A stretch of 20,002 nt of DNA, from NCBI GenBank assembly GCA_041591915.1, contig JBFHRB010000027.1, positions 1-20,002 on the forward strand, read 5' to 3'. Shown in pieces: positions 7,531-14,351 of the stretch. Position 1 is the stretch's first letter. Each line of letters begins with the position of its first letter. The notes under the pieces are model-generated. The model ran no database searches, had not been told where the DNA came from, and saw nothing but the letters and a program-made list of their open reading frames with translations. The position numbers were made by a program, and so were the translations under genes. The DNA is from JBFHRB01 sp041591915 (GTDB taxonomy: Bacteria; Actinomycetota; Nitriliruptoria; Nitriliruptorales; Nitriliruptoraceae).

Positions 7531-8382
7531 CTAGGCGGAGGCAGCGCGGAGGCGACCCGCGACGAACGCGTCGCGCACGCCCAGCGCAGCCAGCACGAGG
7601 AAGAACTCCGAGACCGCGACCACGGCGATCGTCGATGAGGCCGGGGTGCCCGCGTGGTAGCTCACCAGCAGCCCGGCCACGACGGCGATCGCGCCCAACC
7701 CCATGGCGGTGGCCATCATCACCGGCACGCGTCGCGCCACGAGCGAGGCCGCTGCTGGCGGCGCGACCAGCAGGGCGAAGACGAGCAGCGTCCCGACGGT
7801 GCGGAACGACGCCACGATGGCGAGCCCGACGAGGCCCAGCATCACGACGTGGGTGAGCCGGGGGCGGAAACCCAGCACGTCCGCCTTGTCCTCGCTGAAG
7901 GCCAGGACGAGGAACGGGCGGTACAGGAGCGTCGTCAGGGTGACGGTGACGGCCGCCGCCACGCCCGTCGCGACGACGTCGCCCGACGTCACGCCGATGG
8001 CATCACCGAACAGGATCGCCGTGAGGTCGCCGGCGTAGGCACCGCGCAACGAGATGATCATCACGCCGAGCGCGAGCATCCCGACGAACAGCAGGCCGAT
8101 GCCCGTGTCGGAGGGCAGCCGCGACCGTCGGCTCACGAGGTTGATGCCGAGGACCATCACGGCCGCCGAGACCGCCGCGCCGACCGCGAGGTTGAGACCG
8201 AGCAGGAACGCGAGCGTGATCCCCGGGATGACGCCGTGCGCCATGGCGTCACCCATGAAGGTGAGGCCACGGAGCACGACCCAGGTCCCGACGAGCGAGG
8301 TCGTGGCGACGGTGAGCAGGCTCGCGAGCAGGGCGCGCTGCATGAACGGGTTCGCCGCGAACGGCTCGATCAACCAGTCCAT
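7531..8382 (-). CDS. znuB: Metal ABC transporter permease (ZnuB/AztB type)
   Basis: This 283-residue polytopic inner-membrane protein belongs to the ABC-3 permease family for Zn2+/Mn2+. Visible traits are the N-terminal MDWLIEPF, GTWVVLRGLTFMGDAMAHGVIPG (the conserved region where family members interact with the ATPase and line the pore), RLPSDTGIGLLFVGMLALGV, and the LLVFALLVAPPAAA helix. About eight hydrophobic segments are apparent. The N-terminal motif and the DTGIGLLFVGMLALG block resemble actinobacterial AztB zinc permeases as I remember them. It follows the binding-protein gene by 11 bases with a GAGAGGA ribosome site, so the two form an operon. It faces the zur-like gene with only a 6-base gap. 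Confidence 0.88.
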   Translation of the reverse strand: MDWLIEPFAANPFMQRALLASLLTVATTSLVGTWVVLRGLTFMGDAMAHGVIPGITLAFLLGLNLAVGAAVSAAVMVLGINLVSRRSRLPSDTGIGLLFVGMLALGVMIISLRGAYAGDLTAILFGDAIGVTSGDVVATGVAAAVTVTLTTLLYRPFLVLAFSEDKADVLGFRPRLTHVVMLGLVGLAIVASFRTVGTLLVFALLVAPPAAASLVARRVPVMMATAMGLGAIAVVAGLLVSYHAGTPASSTIAVVAVSEFFLVLAALGVRDAFVAGRLRAASA

Positions 8383-8393
8383 GGACGGTCCTC

Positions 8394-9389
8394 TCAGGCT
8401 GCGCAGGGGGCGAGCGCGTCAGCGATGAGCCGCGCGTTCGTCCGCAGCAGCCCAACGTAGGTCTCTGCGCCGGAGCCCGGCTCGCCGAGCGCTTCTGCGT
8501 GCAGTGCCACCACGGCGACCTCGCCATCCACCTCGGCGGCCAGGGCCTCCACCAGCCGGGACGACTCCCCCACCTCGGTGAAGATCGCAGGAACGCCCGC
8601 CTCCCGCACGACCTCGGCGATCCGCGCGAAGTCCTGCGGGCTCATCGAGGAGAGGTCGGCCGTGCCCTCGACGAGGGTGGCGACCACCTCGAAGTCGTAG
8701 CGCGCAGCGAAGTAACCGAGCACCTCGTGGTTGGTGACGAGCACACGACAGGCGACTGGCAGCCCCTCGACGGATGCTTCGACGTCCGCGTGCGCGTCGA
8801 GGATCGCCGCGGCGGCGGCGTCGCCGCGCGCGGCCCAGTCGACCTCCGAGGCGGCGACGTCGGCGATCGCCCGTGCGATCAGACGAGCACCCTCGGACAT
8901 GCGGACGGGATCGAGCCAGACATGGGGATCGAACTCGCCGTGGTCGTGGCCGTCCGACGCGGTGTGCTCCTCGTCGTCGTCATGCTCGTCGTCGTCATGG
9001 ACGTCCACGTCGAGCGCGAGCGGGTCGAGCTGCTCCGCGAGGTGAAGGACCCGGACGCCCTCGTCCTCCGCGGCCTCGAGCAGGTCGTCGAGCGCGGCCT
9101 CGAGCCCGAGCCCGTTGGCCACGACGAGGTCCGCCTCGCGCAGCGACTGTGCCTGCCGCGCGGACGGCTCGAACGCGTGGGGGTCCTGGCCAGGGGCCAT
9201 CAGGACCTCGACCTCCCCCGCATCGCCGACGATCGAGGACACGACGTCGCCGACGATGCTGGTCGTCGCCACGACGCGGAGCCCGTCGCGCGTGGCTGGG
9301 GGCGCAGGGTCGCCGCAGGCGGTCAGTGCCAACGCGAGCGCAACCAGGAGGGCGCAGGCAGCACGGTGCATGGAAGGCCGTCGGTGCAT
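8394..9389 (-). CDS. znuA: Zinc-type ABC transporter substrate-binding lipoprotein (ZnuA/AztC-like)
   Basis: The 331-residue cluster A-I binding protein captures metal outside the membrane for the adjacent permease. A lipoprotein signal peptide ends in the lipobox LTAC with Cys25. Expected metal-ligand regions are present: GQDPHAFEPS, FDPHVWLDP, TNHEVLGYFAARY, and the late IFTEVGESSRLVEAL segment. Between the first two lies an acidic, His-rich loop with a doubled HDDDE unit and further GHDH, typical of zinc rather than manganese binding proteins. The ATG at 9389 is chosen for GAGGA 8 bases upstream; ATGs at 9413 and 9371 are alternatives, the former placing 8 extra residues before the signal peptide. 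It heads an operon with the permease and is transcribed away from the ATPase gene. Confidence 0.88.
   Translation of the reverse strand: MHRRPSMHRAACALLVALALALTACGDPAPPATRDGLRVVATTSIVGDVVSSIVGDAGEVEVLMAPGQDPHAFEPSARQAQSLREADLVVANGLGLEAALDDLLEAAEDEGVRVLHLAEQLDPLALDVDVHDDDEHDDDEEHTASDGHDHGEFDPHVWLDPVRMSEGARLIARAIADVAASEVDWAARGDAAAAAILDAHADVEASVEGLPVACRVLVTNHEVLGYFAARYDFEVVATLVEGTADLSSMSPQDFARIAEVVREAGVPAIFTEVGESSRLVEALAAEVDGEVAVVALHAEALGEPGSGAETYVGLLRTNARLIADALAPCAA
8970..8999 (-). repeat. Tandem 15-bp repeat coding the HDDDE metal-loop unit
   Basis: The 15-mer CTCGTCGTCGTCATG occurs twice head to tail (8970-8984 and 8985-8999) with no mismatch. On the minus strand it encodes two copies of His-Asp-Asp-Asp-Glu within the His/Asp-rich loop of the binding protein. 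In-frame repeats of this kind can gain or lose units by slippage, changing loop length without breaking the gene. Confidence 0.85.
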
Positions 9390-9436
9390 GGGCGGGTCCT
9401 CGGAGGGCGGCATGCGCCGCTCGAAGATGGGGTACA

Positions 9437-9462
9437 GTTCTAGGAATCGTTCCTACAACGAT
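9437..9462. promoter_or_regulatory. Candidate Zur operator between the divergent znuA and znuC genes
   Basis: TAGGAATCGTTCCTA (9441-9455) is a perfect 6-bp-arm palindrome with a 3-base centre. It extends to 9437-9459 (GTT/AAC flanks) with a single C:C mismatch, close to the 7-1-7 architecture of Fur-family boxes. A second perfect repeat, ATCGTT-N5-AACGAT (9446-9462), overlaps it. The site lies between the two divergent starts, and on the minus strand a TTGTAG/TACCCC-like -35/-10 pair for znuA straddles it. Assignment to Zur is by position and architecture; it has not been compared with a motif model. Confidence 0.65.
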
Positions 9463-9477
9463 ACCGAGGCCACCGTC

Positions 9478-10329
9478 ATGCGTCCACCGGGCGAGACCCG
9501 CTCCTACGCTCGGCCCGTGACCAGTGCACCGGCGGTCGACGCCCACGCGGTCGAGGCCCGCGACCTCCTGCTCGCCTACGGCGACCACGTCGCCGTGCGC
9601 GGCGCGACCTTCGCCATCCCTCGTGGCACCGTGACCGCGGTCATCGGGCCGAACGGTTCGGGGAAGACGACCCTGCTCCGCGCGATCAGCGGGTTGCAGG
9701 AGCCCGAGTCCGGGACCCTGCAGGTGCATGGCGCGCCCGCCGGGCGCCGGCGGCGCGGGGTCGCCCACGTCATGCAGTCCACGAAGGTCAACGACGCCGT
9801 CCCGCTGACCGTGATCGAGGTCGTGCGCATGGGCCGCTACGCCCGTCACGGCATCACGGGGCGGCTCCGTCGCGAGGACCACGAGGCCGTGGCCGAGGCG
9901 ATGGATCGGATGGAGATCGCCGACCTCGCCCCGCGCCACCTGCGCGAACTCTCTGGTGGACAGCGCCAACGCGTGTTCGTGGCGCAGGGCCTGGCGCAGC
10001 AGGCGGACCTGCTCCTCCTGGACGAGCCCGTGACGGGCCTCGACCTCGTCAGCGAGGAGCGCATCGACCGGGTCCTGCGCGAGGAGGTCGAGGCGGGCCA
10101 CACGGTGATCCTGACGACCCACGACGTGACGACCGCTGCCGCGTGCGACAACGTGCTCCTGCTCGCGACGCACATCGTCGCCGCGGGTCCGCCCTCAGAC
10201 GTCCTGACCGAGGAGCACCTCGGGCACGCCTATGGCGGCACCGCCTATCGGACGGCGGACGGGACGCTCGTCATCGGCGACCCACACGTGCACGGGCTCC
10301 ACATCAGCGGGCACGACGACCACCACTGA
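9478..10329 (+). CDS. znuC: Metal ABC transporter ATP-binding protein (ZnuC/AztA-like)
   Basis: The 283-residue ATPase has all ABC signatures: Walker A GPNGSGKTT at 57-65, Q-loop Gln100, signature LSGGQ at 158-162, Walker B LLLLDEP at 178-184, and H-loop His215 (TTHD). It would power the permease encoded on the other strand. The C-terminus is His-rich (DPHVHGLHISGHDDHH), which could sense or chelate metal. The start is uncertain. ATG 9478 has GAGG 8 bases upstream and lies just past the operator. GTG 9517, 13 codons later, sits 6 bases after TACGCT and would suit a leaderless transcript. Divergence from znuA across the shared palindrome implies joint zinc control. Confidence 0.88.
   Translation: MRPPGETRSYARPVTSAPAVDAHAVEARDLLLAYGDHVAVRGATFAIPRGTVTAVIGPNGSGKTTLLRAISGLQEPESGTLQVHGAPAGRRRRGVAHVMQSTKVNDAVPLTVIEVVRMGRYARHGITGRLRREDHEAVAEAMDRMEIADLAPRHLRELSGGQRQRVFVAQGLAQQADLLLLDEPVTGLDLVSEERIDRVLREEVEAGHTVILTTHDVTTAAACDNVLLLATHIVAAGPPSDVLTEEHLGHAYGGTAYRTADGTLVIGDPHVHGLHISGHDDHH
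9505..9510 (+). promoter_or_regulatory. Possible leaderless -10 element inside the 5' end of znuC
   Basis: TACGCT ends 6 bases before an in-frame GTG at 9517, the same geometry as upstream of zur. If used, the ATPase would start at 9517 and the operator at 9437-9462 would lie some 60-80 bases upstream of the transcript start. It competes with the ATG 9478 start, which has a Shine-Dalgarno. Confidence 0.25.
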
Positions 10330-10355
10330 GGTCGCGGCAGCCGCCGGGGGCCGGG

Positions 10356-10961
10356 TCAGGCCTCGGCGGTGGCGGGCTTGTCCGTGGCGAGCGGCGAGGT
10401 CGCCACGGCCGTGGACCGCTTCGCGACGACGTGGCCCGCGAGCCAACCGATGTCGAACGTGCCGACGAGCACGACCGCGGTGGCAACCCACCCGGGCTTG
10501 ATCGTCATCACGGCGATGAAGCCGACGCACAGCCCCACGAGCGAGTGCACCGCGCCCCACAGGACCGGCGAGCGGGCCGCGTCGACCAGCTCGTCCCGGG
10601 CATCGCCGTCCTCGGCGGCATCGGCCGCGAGGCGGCGGAGGCGGGCGCCGCCGATCATGGGCCCGATCGGGGCCAGCAGGACGAGCGCCACGGCGCCGAG
10701 CGTGATGAACGGCTGTGAGAACCCGCTCGACTCCTCCGTCGTCCAGACCGCGCCGGCGAGGTGGCCACCGGTCATGAACGACACGACGGCCGAGCCGAGG
10801 ATCACGAGCCCTGCGGTGCGGGCGAAGGTGGCCCACTCGCGGACGGCGGCGGTCGTCGTCGCGGCGCGGAGGCGGGAGCCGGCCAGCACCTGGGTGACGC
10901 CGCCGGCGACCATGCCGGCGGCGGCGAGGACGTGGAGGAACAGCGAAGCCTGGTCGATCAC
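10356..10961 (-). CDS. Small multi-pass membrane protein (DUF2269-like)
   Basis: The 201-residue product has about four or five hydrophobic helices: LFLHVLAAAGMVAGGV, AGLVILGSAVVSFM, ITLGAVALVLLAPIGPMIGG, VLWGAVHSLVGLCVGFIAVMTI and WVATAVVLVGTFDIGWLAG. An acidic loop (AADAAEDGDARDELVDAA) sits in the middle and a Ser/Thr/Ala-rich tail at the end. The opening LFLHVLAA-GMVAGG pattern resembles predicted integral membrane proteins of the DUF2269 type, for which no biochemical role is known. The GTG at 10961 is preferred because it starts directly at the first helix with AAGG upstream; the frame is open to 11078 but that extension is Arg/Pro-rich and would overlap the hut promoter. The gene converges on znuC and diverges from hutH, so its context suggests no function. 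Confidence 0.65.
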   Translation of the reverse strand: MIDQASLFLHVLAAAGMVAGGVTQVLAGSRLRAATTTAAVREWATFARTAGLVILGSAVVSFMTGGHLAGAVWTTEESSGFSQPFITLGAVALVLLAPIGPMIGGARLRRLAADAAEDGDARDELVDAARSPVLWGAVHSLVGLCVGFIAVMTIKPGWVATAVVLVGTFDIGWLAGHVVAKRSTAVATSPLATDKPATAEA

Positions 10962-10993
10962 GGGAGAGCCTTGCGAGGTCGGGATGGGCGCGG

Positions 10994-10999
10994 AAGGTA
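10994..10999 (-). promoter_or_regulatory. Putative -10 element for the membrane protein gene
   Basis: On the minus strand TACCTT lies about 33 bases ahead of the GTG at 10961, leaving room for the AAGG ribosome site. It supports the shorter start. A -35 is not evident. Confidence 0.3.
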
Positions 11000-11008
11000 T
11001 CCGGAGAC

Positions 11009-11031
11009 GCCACGGGCCCCGGATCCGTGGC
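11009..11031. promoter_or_regulatory. Inverted repeat in the hutH / membrane-protein divergent spacer
   Basis: GCCACGG (11009-11015) and CCGTGGC (11025-11031) form a perfect 7-bp inverted repeat with a 9-base spacer in the 135-base divergent region. It could be an operator for either side, or a chance GC-rich repeat. hutH itself has no visible Shine-Dalgarno. Confidence 0.25.
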
Positions 11032-11096
11032 CGGACAGCGCCCGCCGCTCGCACGTTCCGTGGCACGCCCCGCCCCACCGTGGTCTGCTACCCGCC

Positions 11097-12635
11097 ATGG
11101 ACGCGATCACCCTGACGACCGCGACGCCGACCGCCGACGATGTCATCGCGGTCGCCCGCCACGACGCCCCGGTGAGGCTCGACGACGCCGTGCTCGAGCG
11201 CACCGCCGCCACCCGTCGCGTCATCGAGGAGCTCGCCGCCGCCCCGGAGCCCGCCTACGGGATCTCCACGGGCTTCGGCGCACTCGCCACGACCCAGATC
11301 CCGCCGGAGCGTCGTGCCCAGCTCCAGACCTCGCTCATCCGCTCGCACGCGGCCGGGTCGGGCCCGCTGGTCGAGCGCGAGGTCGTCCGGGCGATGATGT
11401 TGCTGAGGCTCAAGACGCTCGTGTCCGGACACACCGGCGTCCGGCCCGTCGTGGCGGAGACGATGGCGGCCGTGCTCAATGCGGGGATCACGCCCGCGGT
11501 GCACGAGTACGGGTCCCTCGGGTGCTCGGGCGACCTCGCTCCCCTCTCCCACGTCGCGATCGTGCTCACGGGCGAGGGGGAGGTCGTCGCCGACGACGGC
11601 ACGCTCCGCCCGGCCGCCGCGGTGCTCGCGGCACACGACATCACGCCCGTCGCGCTGCGGGCGAAGGAAGGCCTGGCCCTCATCAACGGCACGGACGGCA
11701 TGCTCGGGATGCTGCTCCTCGCCATCGATGACCTGCGCCGGTTGCTGCAGGTCGCCGACATCGCCGCCGCCATGAGCGTCGAGGGGCTGCTCGGGACCGA
11801 CACGCCGTTCGCCCCGGAGATGCAGGCCCTGCGCCCCCACCCGGGCCAGGCCGCCAGCGCGGCCAACCTCCATCGCCTGCTGGCCGGCTCCCCCATCGTC
11901 GCCTCACACAAGGTGCCCGAGGACACGCGCGTGCAGGACGCCTACTCGCTGCGCTGCACGCCACAGGTCCTCGGCTCGGCACGAGACACCCTCGCGCACG
12001 CCACCGCCGTCGCCGAGCGCGAGCTCGCCGCCGCGATCGACAACCCGGTCGTGCTGGACGACGGCCGCGTGGTCAGCAACGGCAACTTCCACGGCGCCCC
12101 CGTGGCGCACGTCCTCGACATGCTCGCGATCCCCACCGCCGACGTCGCCTCTATGAGCGAGCGCCGGACCGACCGGTTCCTCGACACCAACCGCAACCAC
12201 GGCCTGCCGCCGTTCCTGGCCGACGACGCGGGGGTCGACTCCGGGCACATGATCGCCCAGTACACGCAGGCGGGCATCGTCTCCGAGCTCAAGCGCCTCG
12301 CCGCACCCGCGAGCGTCGACTCCATCCCGTCGTCCGCCATGCAGGAGGACCACGTCTCGATGGGCTGGCACGCCGGTCGCAAGCTCCGGCGAGCCGTCGA
12401 TGGCCTCGCACGGGTCCTGGCGATCGAGGTCATGACCGCGGCCCGCGGCATCGACCTGCGCGCACCGCTCTCCCCCGCCCGCGGCACCGGCGCCGCGATC
12501 ACCGCGCTGCGCGAGGTGGTGCCCGGCCCGGGACCCGATCGCCTCCTCTCGCCCGAGATCGAGGCGGCCTACGACCTCGTGGTCAGCGGCCGCCTCGTCG
12601 CGGCCGTCGAGGACGCGATCGGACCGCTCGACTGA
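11097..12635 (+). CDS. hutH: Histidine ammonia-lyase
   Basis: The 512-residue enzyme deaminates L-histidine to urocanate, the first step of histidine use as a carbon and nitrogen source. The catalytic Tyr54 is in YGISTGFG and His84 in RSHAAG. The self-cyclising MIO triad is Cys143-Ser144-Gly145 in GSLGCSGDLAPLSH, the Cys variant I recall from streptomycete HutH rather than the common Ala-Ser-Gly. SNGNFHGAP, RVQDAYSLRC and SSAMQEDHVSMGW are also intact. Full-length collinear similarity to actinobacterial HutH makes a phenylalanine or tyrosine lyase unlikely. The ATG at 11097 has no Shine-Dalgarno and fits the family N-terminus, so a leaderless or weakly initiated message is possible. hutU follows 48 bases downstream. 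Confidence 0.95.
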   Translation: MDAITLTTATPTADDVIAVARHDAPVRLDDAVLERTAATRRVIEELAAAPEPAYGISTGFGALATTQIPPERRAQLQTSLIRSHAAGSGPLVEREVVRAMMLLRLKTLVSGHTGVRPVVAETMAAVLNAGITPAVHEYGSLGCSGDLAPLSHVAIVLTGEGEVVADDGTLRPAAAVLAAHDITPVALRAKEGLALINGTDGMLGMLLLAIDDLRRLLQVADIAAAMSVEGLLGTDTPFAPEMQALRPHPGQAASAANLHRLLAGSPIVASHKVPEDTRVQDAYSLRCTPQVLGSARDTLAHATAVAERELAAAIDNPVVLDDGRVVSNGNFHGAPVAHVLDMLAIPTADVASMSERRTDRFLDTNRNHGLPPFLADDAGVDSGHMIAQYTQAGIVSELKRLAAPASVDSIPSSAMQEDHVSMGWHAGRKLRRAVDGLARVLAIEVMTAARGIDLRAPLSPARGTGAAITALREVVPGPGPDRLLSPEIEAAYDLVVSGRLVAAVEDAIGPLD

Positions 12636-12645
12636 CCAGCCCCGC

Positions 12646-12664
12646 CGGCCCGCCGAGCGGGCCG
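12646..12664 (+). other. GC-rich hairpin between hutH and hutU
   Basis: CGGCCCGC (12646-12653), CGA loop, GCGGGCCG (12657-12664) give a perfect 8-bp stem right after the hutH stop. No T-run follows and a good ribosome site (AAGGAG) for hutU comes next, so it is more likely an intercistronic mRNA stabiliser or partial attenuator than a full terminator. Confidence 0.5.
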
Positions 12665-12683
12665 CCCACCGGAAGGAGCCCCG

Positions 12684-14351
12684 ATGACGACCTCCGGACC
12701 CCGCACCGTCCGCGCCCCCCGCGGGCCCGAGCGCAGCGCCCCCGGCTGGGGCCAGGAGGCGGCGCTGCGGATGCTGCAGAACAACCTCGACCCCGACGTC
12801 GCCGAGCATCCCGACGAACTGGTCGTGTACGGGGGCACCGGCAAGGCCGCGCGCGACTGGGCGAGCTTCGACGCGCTGGTGCGGACGCTGTCCACGCTCG
12901 GCAACGACGAGACGATGCTCGTGCAGTCGGGAAGGCCGGTGGGCGTGCTGCGGACCCACGAGTGGGCCCCACGGGTGCTGATCGCGAACAGCAACCTCGT
13001 CCCCGACTGGGGGACGTGGGACGAGTTCCGGCGGCTCGACGCGCTCGGCCTCACGATGTACGGGCAGATGACCGCCGGGTCGTGGATCTACATCGGGACG
13101 CAGGGGATCCTGCAGGGGACGTACGAGACCTTCGCCGCCGTGGCGGACAAGCGCTTCGGCGGCTCGCTGGCCGGCACGCTCACGCTGACCGGAGGCGTCG
13201 GCGGCATGGGCGGCGCCCAGCCACTGGCGATCACCATGAACGGCGGCGCGGCGCTGCTCGTGGACGTCGACAACAGCCGCATCGACCGCCGCATCCGAAC
13301 GCGGTACCTCGACGAGAGGGCCGACTCGCTCGACGACGCGCTCGATCGCGTCCTGGCCGCGAAGGCGGAGCGGCGGGCGCTCTCGGTCGGCGTCGTCGGC
13401 AACTGCGCGGAGGTCTTCCCGGAGCTCCTCCGTCGGGGCGTCGAGATCGACGTGGTCACCGACCAGACGTCGGCGCACGACCCGCTCGCCTACCTCCCGG
13501 CCGACGTGGAGTTCGAGGACTGGGAGCGCGAGCGGACCGAGGACCCCGCGGGCTTCATCAAGCGGTCCCGTGAGTCCATGGCGCGCCACTGCGAGGCGAT
13601 GGTCGGCTTCCAGGACGCCGGCGCCGAGGTCTTCGACTACGGCAACTCGTTGCGCGCCGAGGCGAGGCTGGGCGGCCTGGACCGGGCGTTCGACTACCCC
13701 GGGTTCGTGCCGGCCTACATCCGGCCGCTCTTCTGCGAGGGCAAGGGGCCGTTCCGCTGGGCCGCACTGTCCGGCGACCCCGCGGACATCGCCCGCACCG
13801 ACCGAGCGGTGCTCGAACTCTTCCCGGAGAACGAGCCGCTGCGCCGGTGGATCACCATGGCGGGCGAGCGGGTGGCCTTCGAGGGGCTGCCGGCCCGCAT
13901 CTGCTGGCTCGGGCAGGGTGAGCGCGACAAGGCGGGGCTGGCCTTCAACGAGCTCGTCGCATCCGGCGAGGTGAGCGCCCCGATCGTGATCGGCCGCGAC
14001 CACCTCGACACGGGCTCGGTGGCCTCGCCCTACCGCGAGACCGAGGGCATGCTCGACGGCTCCGACGCCATCGCGGACTGGCCGCTGCTGAACGCGATGG
14101 TGAACGTCGCGTCCGGCGCGAGCTGGGTGTCGATCCACCACGGCGGTGGCGTGGGCATCGGCCGGTCGATCCACGCCGGCCAGGTCTCGGTCGCCGACGG
14201 CACGGAACTCGCGGCCCAGAAGCTCGAGCGCGTGCTGACCAACGACCCGGGGATGGGCGTCATCCGCCACGCCGACGCGGGGTACGACCTCGCGATCGAG
14301 GTCGCCGACGAGCAGGGGGTGCGCATCCCGATGCGGGAGGGAGGCACGTGA
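12684..14351 (+). CDS. hutU: Urocanate hydratase (urocanase)
   Basis: The 555-residue cytosolic enzyme converts urocanate to 4-imidazolone-5-propionate using tightly bound NAD+ as an electrophile. Clear hallmarks are LQNNLDPDVAEHP near the N-terminus, YGGTGKAARDW, the GGVGGMGGAQPLA glycine loop, the central Rossmann insert GVVGNCAEVFPELL, the LFCEGKGPFRWAALSG block with conserved Cys351, GRDHLDTGSVASPYRETE, and the C-terminal HHGGGVGIGRSIHAGQV. Nothing is missing and the length matches the family. The ATG at 12684 has AAGGAG about 7 bases upstream. Its stop overlaps the start of the dioxygenase gene (GTGA), so the two are translationally coupled. Confidence 0.97.
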   Translation: MTTSGPRTVRAPRGPERSAPGWGQEAALRMLQNNLDPDVAEHPDELVVYGGTGKAARDWASFDALVRTLSTLGNDETMLVQSGRPVGVLRTHEWAPRVLIANSNLVPDWGTWDEFRRLDALGLTMYGQMTAGSWIYIGTQGILQGTYETFAAVADKRFGGSLAGTLTLTGGVGGMGGAQPLAITMNGGAALLVDVDNSRIDRRIRTRYLDERADSLDDALDRVLAAKAERRALSVGVVGNCAEVFPELLRRGVEIDVVTDQTSAHDPLAYLPADVEFEDWERERTEDPAGFIKRSRESMARHCEAMVGFQDAGAEVFDYGNSLRAEARLGGLDRAFDYPGFVPAYIRPLFCEGKGPFRWAALSGDPADIARTDRAVLELFPENEPLRRWITMAGERVAFEGLPARICWLGQGERDKAGLAFNELVASGEVSAPIVIGRDHLDTGSVASPYRETEGMLDGSDAIADWPLLNAMVNVASGASWVSIHHGGGVGIGRSIHAGQVSVADGTELAAQKLERVLTNDPGMGVIRHADAGYDLAIEVADEQGVRIPMREGGT

